Positions 1-5,937 of a DNA stretch of 5,937 nucleotides are shown in pieces. The DNA lies in assembly GCA_023428585.1 (NCBI GenBank), contig JAEYXG010000170.1:1-5937 (forward strand). The letters run 5' to 3'. The translations under genes were made by a program, and so were the position numbers. Each line of letters starts with the position of its first letter. Positions within the stretch are counted from its first letter, which is position 1. The DNA is from Bacteroidota bacterium. Lineage in GTDB: Bacteria; Bacteroidota; Bacteroidia; Bacteroidales; Lentimicrobiaceae. Below the pieces are notes generated by a model, which had not been told where the DNA came from, made no database searches, and was given only the letters and a program-made list of their open reading frames with translations.

Positions 1-2156
1 ACCCATATTTGCATAATCCTGGTGCATTTGACCCAAACGGTGACAGTTTGTCCTTTAAACTTGTTACGCCCCGCGGAGCAGGAGGATTAAATATCATCGG
101 TTACAAATTGCCTAATGAAGTAGATGAGCTGAATCCCGGTACATTCACAATTGATGCTTTAACAGGTGATGTTTTATGGCAAAACCCTACTATTCAGGGA
201 GAATATAACTTCGCTTTCATTATTGAAGAATGGCGAAATGGGGTCAGAATAGGCTATGTTACCCGCGATATGCAAGTAAATATTATTGCATGCGACAATG
301 AGCCCCCAGTGCTAAGTCTAGTTACCGATACATGTGTGGTAGCCGGTGGTACATTAAATATAAAAATCACAGCTACTGACCCTGATGGTGATATGATGAC
401 CCTTACTGCTACCGGTGGTCCCCTCATCAATTCTTCAAATCCAGCTACTTTTCAGATAACTTATGATTCCATTGGGATTATTCAAGGCGAATTAATTTGG
501 GCAACATCATGCGTCAATGTAAGGAGTCAAAACTATCAGGTGTATTTTAAAGTTGAAGATAATGGCTCCCCTGTCAGCCTGTTTGATTTAAAAACACTTA
601 ATATCAAAGTAATAGCACCCCCTGTTGTTGGAACAAATGCAGAACCTCTAGGCAACACAATAAAACTTTCCTGGCTAAGGGCAATATGCACTGAAGCCAG
701 AGGTTATAAGATTTATCGACGGGCGGGCAATTCAGGTTTTATCCCAGGAGTATGTATAACCGGCGTGCCACCTGAAACTGGTTATCAATTAATAGCGACA
801 ACTGACGGCATCAACAATACATCCTTTACGGATGATAATAACGGAGTGGGCCTAGTTAGGGGTATAACCTATTGCTATATTGTTACCTACTGGTTTGCTG
901 ATGGGGCGGAGAGTAAAGCATCTGAAGAATTTTGCACTGACTTAAAAAAAGATCTGCCTGTTATCACCAATGTTAGTATTGATACAACCTCCACTGATGC
1001 TGGACAGATTTATATTGCCTGGTCCAAACCTACTGAACTTGACACTACCCAAACACCAGGGCCATTTATTTATAAATTATTCAGGTCGCAGGGTTTTACA
1101 ACCTCTAATGCTATACTTGTCGCAGAATTCAACAATCTTAATGATACTACTTTTACTGACCAGGGTATGAATACCAGAGATGATTCATGGACCTATAGGA
1201 TTGAACTTATCAATAATACGCCGGGGAATGTTTTTTCAGTTGGATTTTCGGTTCCTGCTTCCTCTGTTTACTTGTCAACAACTCCTTCTGACCGTCAAAT
1301 CACGCTTACTTTCAATGAAAATGTCCCCTGGGCTAATGAAAGCTATGTTATTTATCGTAAAAATCCCGGCTCAATAGATTTCGATAGTGTTGCAACGGTC
1401 CCTCTCAGGCGATATGTTGATACGGGACTTATCAATGAACAGCAGTATTGCTATTACGTAAAAACCATTGGCACCTATGGCACACCCGGCTATATTGATC
1501 CTTTGATTAATTTCACACAGATCAAATGTGATTTACCCATAGACAATGTTTCTCCATGCCAACCAATGTTGACTGCCGATATAAATTGTGAGGAATTGAC
1601 AATATTGTTTTCCTGGGAGAACATCAAATTAACTTGTGCACCTGATATTGCCAACTATCTTCTTTACCAAAAAGGCAATCCTGATGTGCTGTTGGCAACC
1701 ATTGATCTGGAAATCACCAATTATACACATAACCTTTCAAGCCTTTCAATTTCAGCCTGCTATTTTATTGCTGCAATTGATACCAACGACAATGTTGACA
1801 CCACTGCCGCTTTCACATATTGCCTTGGCATTGATGATTGTCCAAGATATCGCCTGCCAAATGTTTTTACACCAAACAGCGATAACATCAATGATTTGTT
1901 TGTCCCATTCCCGGGTTACACTTCAGTTGAACGAGTTGAAATGCAGATATTCAACAGATGGGGAGTACTGGTCTTTGAAACTGTTGACCCAGAGATCAGG
2001 TGGGATGGGCGTGATAAAAACACCAATAACTTATGCCCCGAAGGCGTTTATTTCTATCGCTGCATTGTCTATGAAAATGTTGGATCACCTGAGTCGCCTG
2101 AACAGATCATACAACAAAAACGTCTCTTGTCAAACAGTATTCATTTACTTTATTAG
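1..2156 (+). CDS. Secreted multidomain protein with cadherin-like and FnIII-like modules and a type B T9SS C-terminal domain (5' truncated)
   Basis: The frame is open at the left edge (first full codon nt 3), so the start, signal peptide and an unknown N-terminal length are missing; 717 residues are visible. A TTG at nt 9 lies inside a conserved-looking module and is not a credible start. Counting from nt 3, residues about 1-94 and 97-204 form two cadherin-like beta modules with acidic DPNGD (10-14) and DPDGD (126-130) motifs, typical of calcium-binding extracellular repeats. Four fibronectin-III-like modules follow, at about 205-314, 316-419, 420-512 and 518-613, with IKLSW, IYIAWSKP and ILFSW B-strand motifs and YKIYRR or YVIYRK C-strand motifs. 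Residues 619-717 are a CHU_C-type sorting domain. Known for the family: such proteins cross the outer membrane by the type IX system and are released or surface-held. An adhesin or matrix role is inference; no catalytic domain is visible. The gene ends convergent with gap, with a hairpin between them. Confidence 0.9.
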   Translation, partial: PYLHNPGAFDPNGDSLSFKLVTPRGAGGLNIIGYKLPNEVDELNPGTFTIDALTGDVLWQNPTIQGEYNFAFIIEEWRNGVRIGYVTRDMQVNIIACDNEPPVLSLVTDTCVVAGGTLNIKITATDPDGDMMTLTATGGPLINSSNPATFQITYDSIGIIQGELIWATSCVNVRSQNYQVYFKVEDNGSPVSLFDLKTLNIKVIAPPVVGTNAEPLGNTIKLSWLRAICTEARGYKIYRRAGNSGFIPGVCITGVPPETGYQLIATTDGINNTSFTDDNNGVGLVRGITYCYIVTYWFADGAESKASEEFCTDLKKDLPVITNVSIDTTSTDAGQIYIAWSKPTELDTTQTPGPFIYKLFRSQGFTTSNAILVAEFNNLNDTTFTDQGMNTRDDSWTYRIELINNTPGNVFSVGFSVPASSVYLSTTPSDRQITLTFNENVPWANESYVIYRKNPGSIDFDSVATVPLRRYVDTGLINEQQYCYYVKTIGTYGTPGYIDPLINFTQIKCDLPIDNVSPCQPMLTADINCEELTILFSWENIKLTCAPDIANYLLYQKGNPDVLLATIDLEITNYTHNLSSLSISACYFIAAIDTNDNVDTTAAFTYCLGIDDCPRYRLPNVFTPNSDNINDLFVPFPGYTSVERVEMQIFNRWGVLVFETVDPEIRWDGRDKNTNNLCPEGVYFYRCIVYENVGSPESPEQIIQQKRLLSNSIHLLY
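1857..2153 (+). other. Type B T9SS sorting domain (gliding motility-associated C-terminal domain, CHU_C family)
   Basis: This is the last 99 residues of the secreted protein. It shows the family's landmarks in order: PNVFTPNSDNINDLF at the start, FNRWG in the middle, WDGRD, then P-E-G-V-Y-F-Y, and a closing strand ending SIHLLY that replaces the common G-x-V-x-L-I-R ending. In this family (TIGR04131/PF13585) the domain directs export through the type IX secretion system. Type B domains, best known from SprB of Flavobacterium, often need a PorP/SprF-like partner. No such partner is encoded in the visible window. The domain reaches the natural stop codon, so the 3' end of the gene is intact. 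Confidence 0.92.
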
Positions 2157-2278
2157 CTACAATAGTATTGATCTTCAGAAATCTACGCTCTGAATCTAAA
2201 ATGCCAAATTATCAAAGACAATTAAAGTATTTTAGTATAAACCGACTTGACCAGGATTACATAAAGAAATACGACATC

Positions 2279-2319
2279 AAATAATTATGGGGAAAATTAC
2301 ATTTTCCCCATAATTATTT
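2279..2319. terminator. Perfect 18-bp inverted repeat, probable bidirectional terminator
   Basis: The left arm AAATAATTATGGGGAAAA (2279-2296) pairs without mismatch with 2302-2319 around the five-base loop TTACA. The stem has a GGGG/CCCC core flanked by A/T pairs, and each outgoing arm ends in ATTATTT, so either strand could give a U-rich tail. It lies 122 bases after the secreted-protein stop and 56 bases after the gap stop, between convergent genes, where a shared terminator is expected. The T-run is part of the stem rather than a separate tract, so termination strength is uncertain. Confidence 0.8.
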
Positions 2320-2375
2320 AGAACCTTCTAGCTTGAATAAGCCTTAAGCTTTATAACTGTAGCAAAGAAGCTTTA

Positions 2376-3380
2376 TTAAAACATCTTTTCAGCCAGGTCA
2401 ACAACTCGTGCAGAATAACCCCATTCATTATCATACCAAGATAATACCTTAACGGTACGGCCATTCACCATTGTACTCAAGGCATCAAATATAGAAGAAG
2501 CAGGATTGTGAATTACATCAACAGATACAATCTCATCTTCTGTATATTCCAAAATTCCTTTCATAGGACCTTCGGCAGCTTCTTTCATAGCAGCATTGAT
2601 CTGCTCTTTGGTTACTTCGGTTTTCAAATTCACAACCAGATCAACCAAAGAACCTGTTGGAGTTGGGACTCTAACAGCTAACCCGTCCAATTTGCCTTTC
2701 AGTTCAGGGATAACTATTCCAACGGCCTTTGCGGCTCCTGTAGTGGTAGGAATTTGAGAAACAGCAGCTGAACGTGCACGGCGCAAATCACTATGTGGTG
2801 CATCCAGAATTGTCTGGTCATTTGTATATGAATGAATGGTAGTCATTAAACCGTTCTCAATACCAAACCTGTCATTGAGCACCTTTGCTATAGGAGCAAG
2901 GCAGTTAGTAGTACAAGAAGCATTTGAAACACACTGATCTGTGTCTTTCAGATCATGATCATTTACTCCAAGAACTATAGTTCTGTCAATTGTATCTTTT
3001 GAAGGAACTGTTAAAATTACCTTCTTGGCACCATTTTTTAAATGATCTCCGTATCCTCCTTTGGCACTTTCCTTAGAACGGAAAACACCTGTTGATTCAA
3101 CAACAACATCGGGAGTTTGAGACCAGGGAATACTTAGAGGACTTCTTTCAGCAGTTACCGGATATTTAACACCATTAACTATAACTGAAGTTTCATCAAA
3201 AGTTACCTTGCCGTTAAATTTTCCTTGAGTTGAATCATACTTCAGAAGATAGGCAAGAGTTTTTGTACTTGTGAGGTCGTTAATCCCCACTACTTCAATA
3301 TTCTCACGCTCTAGTGCGAGCTTGAATACATTACGTCCAATTCTACCAAACCCGTTGATAGCTAATTTAATCTTTGACAT
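2376..3380 (-). CDS. gap: Glyceraldehyde-3-phosphate dehydrogenase, type I
   Basis: The 334-residue product has the usual full length of a type I phosphorylating GAPDH. This cytosolic glycolytic enzyme, a homotetramer in the family, reversibly converts glyceraldehyde 3-phosphate, phosphate and NAD to 1,3-bisphosphoglycerate. Visible landmarks are the Rossmann motif NGFGRIG (9-15), the cofactor-binding acidic residue in INDL (Asp35), the active-site motif SNASCTTNC with catalytic Cys156, the base His183 in TIHSYT, the phosphate-binding TTTGAAKAV (212-220), and the C-terminal SWYDNEWGYS (314-323). Asp35 suggests NAD preference. The ATG start gives the normal MSKIKLAINGFGRIG N-terminus. The gene stands alone, convergent with the secreted-protein gene and divergent from lepA, with no other glycolytic gene visible. 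TAnnTTTG elements lie upstream. No internal defect is seen. Confidence 0.98.
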   Translation of the reverse strand: MSKIKLAINGFGRIGRNVFKLALERENIEVVGINDLTSTKTLAYLLKYDSTQGKFNGKVTFDETSVIVNGVKYPVTAERSPLSIPWSQTPDVVVESTGVFRSKESAKGGYGDHLKNGAKKVILTVPSKDTIDRTIVLGVNDHDLKDTDQCVSNASCTTNCLAPIAKVLNDRFGIENGLMTTIHSYTNDQTILDAPHSDLRRARSAAVSQIPTTTGAAKAVGIVIPELKGKLDGLAVRVPTPTGSLVDLVVNLKTEVTKEQINAAMKEAAEGPMKGILEYTEDEIVSVDVIHNPASSIFDALSTMVNGRTVKVLSWYDNEWGYSARVVDLAEKMF

Positions 3381-3420
3381 ATTCTTGATCTTTAGATAAT
3401 TGTTTATCGATTTCAGTATG

Positions 3421-3454
3421 CAAAATTAATCACAAAACTAAGCACATTAACAAA
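3421..3454 (-). promoter_or_regulatory. Probable gap promoter, Bacteroidota type
   Basis: Read on the minus strand, TAATTTTG (3428-3421) matches the Bacteroidota -7 consensus TAnnTTTG exactly. A TTTG (3454-3451) lies 22 bases upstream, within the usual range for the -33 element. A nine-A tract (3468-3460) just before it could help as an UP-like element. The expected start site leaves a leader of roughly 35 bases before the gap ATG. A second exact match, TAGTTTTG (3440-3433), sits inside the spacer but lacks a well-placed -33 element. This is a motif match only. Confidence 0.6.
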
Positions 3455-3521
3455 TTGCATTTTTTTTTGTTGATATGAACCTCCTCAATAAGGATAAAGA
3501 TGTACTTGAAGAAGCTTGATT

Positions 3522-3580
3522 TTCAATATTTATACAATACCTGTACATGTGTTTTTGAATGAATTACCTTCAATATTTAT
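3522..3580. repeat. 12-bp direct repeat in the gap-lepA intergenic region
   Basis: TTCAATATTTAT occurs at 3522-3533 and again at 3569-3580, with starts 47 bases apart. The spacing is between four and five helical turns, and both copies lie upstream of both promoters. They could be paired operator sites, but in such AT-rich DNA a 12-base repeat may be chance. Confidence 0.3.
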
Positions 3581-3663
3581 TTGCACGAAAAAATCGCATT
3601 CACAAGAAATTTACTAACATAACTTCAGTAGCCATTGGCTTAAAAAATTTATCACTTTTTTTC

Positions 3664-3671
3664 TACCTTTG
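3664..3671 (+). promoter_or_regulatory. lepA -7 promoter element, implying a leaderless mRNA
   Basis: TACCTTTG matches TAnnTTTG exactly and is followed by only five bases before the lepA ATG at 3677. In Bacteroidota the transcript starts a few bases after this element, so the mRNA would begin at or very near the start codon. The -33 element is poor: the nearest upstream TTG (3635-3637) leaves a 26-base spacer, longer than usual. A seven-T tract (3656-3662) sits directly upstream. No Shine-Dalgarno sequence is visible. Confidence 0.6.
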
Positions 3672-3676
3672 CAGCG

Positions 3677-5464
3677 ATGAAAAATACCCGCAATTTTTGT
3701 ATTATAGCTCATATTGACCACGGAAAGAGTACTTTGGCAGACCGTTTACTGGAATACACCGGAACTCTCTCTGAACGTCAGCAACAAGACCAAGTGCTTG
3801 ATGACATGGATTTGGAACGTGAACGTGGCATTACAATAAAGAGCCATGCCATCCAGATGGAGTATAATTTTGAGGGGACCTCCTATAAATTAAATCTTAT
3901 TGACACACCGGGTCACGTAGATTTTTCCTACGAAGTATCTCGTTCAATTGCAGCATGTGAAGGTGCATTGCTTATTATTGATGCAACTCAGGGAATTCAA
4001 GCTCAGACTATCTCCAATCTATATTTAGCACTTGAACATGACCTGGAAATAATTCCTGTTATGAACAAGATGGATATGGATAATGCCATGCCCGAAGATG
4101 TTGAAGAACAGATTATTGATTTGATAGGGTGTAAATCAGAAGAAATTATTCGCGCCAGTGGCAAAACAGGTTTAGGTATTAATGAAATCCTTGAAGCCAT
4201 CATCAAAAGAATACCACCTCCTAGTGGTGACCCCGATGCTCCTTTGCAAGCACTTATTTTTGATTCAGTATTCAATAGTTTCAGGGGCATTATAGCATAT
4301 TTTCGTATAATGAATGGTCAGATCAGAAAAGGTGATCTTGTCAAGTTCTTCAACACCGGGAAAGAATACAATGCAGATGAGATTGGTGTACTGAAGCTAA
4401 TACAGCAACCTAGGGAGACATTAAGTGCTGGCGATGTGGGATATATTATCTCAGGTATAAAAACGTCACGTGAAGTAAAAGTAGGTGATACAATTACACA
4501 TGTAAAGCGGCCCTGCGATAAAGCCATTGAAGGCTTTACCAATGTCAAACCAATGGTTTATGCAGGGGTCTATCCTATTGATGCAGATGATTATGAGGAG
4601 CTTCGTTCTTCAATGGAAAAGCTTCAATTAAATGATGCTTCCTTGGTTTTTGAGCCCGAATCATCTGCTGCTCTGGGTTTTGGTTTTCGATGTGGATTCC
4701 TTGGCCTCCTTCATATGGAGATTATTCAGGAAAGACTCGATCGTGAATTTAATATGGACGTAATTTCTACTGTCCCAAATGTGTCCTATAGGGCATTTAC
4801 AACCAAGGGTGAAATGCTTGAAGTGCATAATCCATCCGGACTACCATCACCAAATTACCTTGAATTTATTGAAGAACCTTATATAACTGCTCAAATTATT
4901 TCAAAATCCGATTTCGTTGGAGCAGTAATGAAACTTTGTATTGAAAAAAGAGGAACGTTACTCAATCAGGTATATCTCACCAGTAACAGGGTAGAACTCA
5001 CTGTTGAGCTACCTCTAGGTGAGATTGTTTTTGATTTTTATGATAAATTAAAGAGCATCTCTAAAGGTTATGCTTCTTTTGATTATCATATTACAGGATA
5101 TAAACAAGCAAAACTGGTTCGACTGGATATCCTTCTCAATGGAGAGCCTGTAGATGCACTATCAACACTCATTCATTCAGACAATGCCTATAGATTTGGC
5201 GCTAAAATGTGTGCCAAACTCAAAGAACTGATCCCAAGACAACAATTTGACATTGCTATTCAAGCTGCTATCGGAGCCAAGGTTATTGCACGTGAAACAG
5301 TAAAAGCTGTGCGTAAGGATGTAACCGCCAAGTGTTATGGTGGTGATATTACTCGTAAACGAAAGCTATTGGAGAAACAGAAAAAAGGAAAAAAACGTAT
5401 GCGACAAGTCGGAAACGTTGAAGTTCCTCAATCTGCCTTCCTTGCAGTATTGAAACTTGATTAA
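3677..5464 (+). CDS. lepA: Elongation factor 4 (LepA), ribosome-associated translational GTPase
   Basis: The 595-residue product is the normal length for LepA/EF-4 (E. coli about 599). The family binds the ribosome, has been reported to back-translocate it, and is linked to initiation and ribosome assembly. GTPase motifs are G1 AHIDHGKS (11-18), G2 with Thr53 in RGITIKS, G3 DTPGH (76-80), G4 NKMD (130-133) and G5 SGK (161-163, where E. coli has SAK). An EF-Tu-like domain II (about 187-277) and EF-G-like domains III and V follow, including ALGFGFRCGFLGLLHMEIIQ (332-351). The LepA-specific C-terminal domain carries CYGGDITRKRKLL and the basic KKGKKRMRQVGNVE stretch (569-582). The start is firm, since MKNxRNFxIIAHIDHGKS is the family N-terminus and the next in-frame Met is residue 44. 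The gene is divergent from gap, and its stop overlaps that of the convergent regulator gene. Confidence 0.98.
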   Translation: MKNTRNFCIIAHIDHGKSTLADRLLEYTGTLSERQQQDQVLDDMDLERERGITIKSHAIQMEYNFEGTSYKLNLIDTPGHVDFSYEVSRSIAACEGALLIIDATQGIQAQTISNLYLALEHDLEIIPVMNKMDMDNAMPEDVEEQIIDLIGCKSEEIIRASGKTGLGINEILEAIIKRIPPPSGDPDAPLQALIFDSVFNSFRGIIAYFRIMNGQIRKGDLVKFFNTGKEYNADEIGVLKLIQQPRETLSAGDVGYIISGIKTSREVKVGDTITHVKRPCDKAIEGFTNVKPMVYAGVYPIDADDYEELRSSMEKLQLNDASLVFEPESSAALGFGFRCGFLGLLHMEIIQERLDREFNMDVISTVPNVSYRAFTTKGEMLEVHNPSGLPSPNYLEFIEEPYITAQIISKSDFVGAVMKLCIEKRGTLLNQVYLTSNRVELTVELPLGEIVFDFYDKLKSISKGYASFDYHITGYKQAKLVRLDILLNGEPVDALSTLIHSDNAYRFGAKMCAKLKELIPRQQFDIAIQAAIGAKVIARETVKAVRKDVTAKCYGGDITRKRKLLEKQKKGKKRMRQVGNVEVPQSAFLAVLKLD

Positions 5465-5937
5465 ATGTCTATTAATTGGTGTTTTAACCCGTAGATTATT
5501 ACTTCAATAATATTCTTGGCACCTATCTTTGTCATAAGATTTGCCCGGTGTTTCTCAACAGTTCTGCTACTAATATAGAGTTTATCGGCTATTTCTTTTG
5601 TAGAGAGCCCCTTGCAAACTTGAATGAGAATTTCAAGTTCTCGGTCAGAAAAGCCTATTTCATCAGCCTTCTTATCTTCGTTATCTTCTCCCTTGTAAAA
5701 CAGGGCACGAAGCTTATTTATAAGCTCTTCTGAAACATAATTTCCTTTCCCGCCAATTAGATCAACTGCCTTTTCAAACTCTCTGAACTCTTCACGGCTA
5801 AGGCCTCCAATAGTTTGGTCATCTACCTTTGTAACTTGTGTGGGTGATATTATGCCTAATAGGCTGGTTCTTCCTTTTACCTTAAGCCCTTCAATTCCAT
5901 AAAGCTCTATATTGGCAAAGTTTCCTGATTTCTGTTT
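5461..5937 (-). CDS. LuxR/NarL-family transcriptional regulator, C-terminal part (5' end beyond the window)
   Basis: The minus-strand frame is open from the right edge to TAA at 5463-5461, giving 158 visible residues; its start lies outside. Residues 95-158 form a GerE/LuxR helix-turn-helix: FSDRELEIL (96-104), a first helix ending VCKGLSTKEIADKL, and the recognition region SSRTVEKHRANLMTKIGAKN (123-142), followed by IIEVIIYGL. A charged linker (about 81-94) precedes it. Residues 1-79 look like the end of a CheY-like receiver: a possible beta-4 SLLGIIS (25-31), a beta-5-like TIGGLS (42-47), and a last helix in EFREFEKAVDLI leading to GNYVSEELINKL. The helix between those strands seems short, and the conserved receiver Lys after beta-5 is not evident, so the receiver may be divergent. 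The phosphorylation site, if any, is out of view. It probably binds DNA as a dimer; its targets are unknown. It overlaps lepA by four bases. Confidence 0.88.
   Translation of the reverse strand, partial: KQKSGNFANIELYGIEGLKVKGRTSLLGIISPTQVTKVDDQTIGGLSREEFREFEKAVDLIGGKGNYVSEELINKLRALFYKGEDNEDKKADEIGFSDRELEILIQVCKGLSTKEIADKLYISSRTVEKHRANLMTKIGAKNIIEVIIYGLKHQLIDI

Larger units (their letters stand above)
3381..3676. other. Divergent intergenic region between gap and lepA
   Basis: These 296 bases separate two divergently transcribed genes. I see no convincing small gene and no tRNA. The gap-proximal end holds the gap promoter candidate, the lepA-proximal end holds the lepA -7 element, and the AT-rich middle (about 3470-3640) has only a short direct repeat. 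No riboswitch-like structure or strong hairpin was recognised. Confidence 0.7.

Noticed and set aside
9..11. TTG as a start codon for the secreted protein
   Set aside because: The frame stays open to the window edge, the TTG falls within a cadherin-like module, and no signal peptide follows; the gene is truncated by the window.
1636..2193. 185-codon plus-strand frame overlapping the sorting domain, plus shorter ones at 970-1170 and 1180-1377
   Set aside because: They lie out of frame inside a gene with clear domain content. Their translations are low-complexity and rich in Leu/Ile/Pro, with no family motifs.
2174..2194. 6-bp inverted repeat TTCAGA/TCTGAA after the secreted-protein stop
   Set aside because: The stem is short and AT-rich, the loop is nine bases and no T-tract follows; the 18-bp hairpin downstream is a far better terminator.
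2201..2284. 27-codon plus-strand frame starting ATG after the secreted-protein gene
   Set aside because: It has no recognisable motif or ribosome-binding site, and its end runs into the terminator stem; it is consistent with chance.
2347..2376. Repeated AAGCTTTAT just after the gap stop codon, considered as a terminator or repeat element
   Set aside because: The nine-base copies are direct, not inverted, and form no convincing stem; chance is likely in this base composition.
4003..4548. Two minus-strand open frames (4003-4290 and 4318-4548) inside lepA
   Set aside because: They are antisense to strongly conserved lepA coding sequence and encode no recognisable protein.
5548..5733. 61-codon plus-strand frame downstream of lepA
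   Set aside because: It is antisense to the LuxR-type helix-turn-helix and linker on the minus strand, which is clearly the real coding frame.

Overview
The window looks like an ordinary chromosomal stretch from a member of the phylum Bacteroidota. Three things point there: a secreted multidomain protein ending in a gliding-motility-type (type B) type IX secretion sorting domain; promoter elements of the Bacteroidota form TAnnTTTG; and no clear Shine-Dalgarno sequences ahead of the two visible starts. The DNA is AT-rich. Nothing seen here fixes the genus.

Layout. (1) nt 1-2156, plus strand: the 3' part of a large secreted protein, cut by the left edge, with two cadherin-like modules, four fibronectin-III-like modules and a C-terminal sorting domain. 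(2) nt 2157-2375: a 219-base gap between convergent genes, holding a perfect 18-bp hairpin that probably terminates transcription from both sides. (3) nt 2376-3380, minus strand: complete gap, encoding glyceraldehyde-3-phosphate dehydrogenase. (4) nt 3381-3676: the divergent control region, with a promoter-like cluster for gap and a TACCTTTG element placed almost directly against the lepA start. (5) nt 3677-5464, plus strand: complete lepA, encoding ribosomal elongation factor 4. (6) nt 5461-5937, minus strand: the 3' part of a LuxR/NarL-type regulator gene, cut by the right edge. Its stop codon overlaps that of lepA.

The four genes do not form one pathway or operon. Each neighbouring pair is convergent or divergent, so each gene is probably transcribed on its own. 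gap belongs to central glycolysis and lepA to translation. The left gene makes a surface or secreted adhesin-like protein. The right gene is a DNA-binding regulator whose target cannot be told from this window.

I found no mobile element, CRISPR array, tRNA, rRNA or toxin-antitoxin pair, and no convincing new system. The points most worth checking are the apparently leaderless lepA transcript, the lepA/regulator stop overlap with no visible terminator, the paired-cysteine pattern in the adhesin modules, and the unusual receiver-like region of the regulator.
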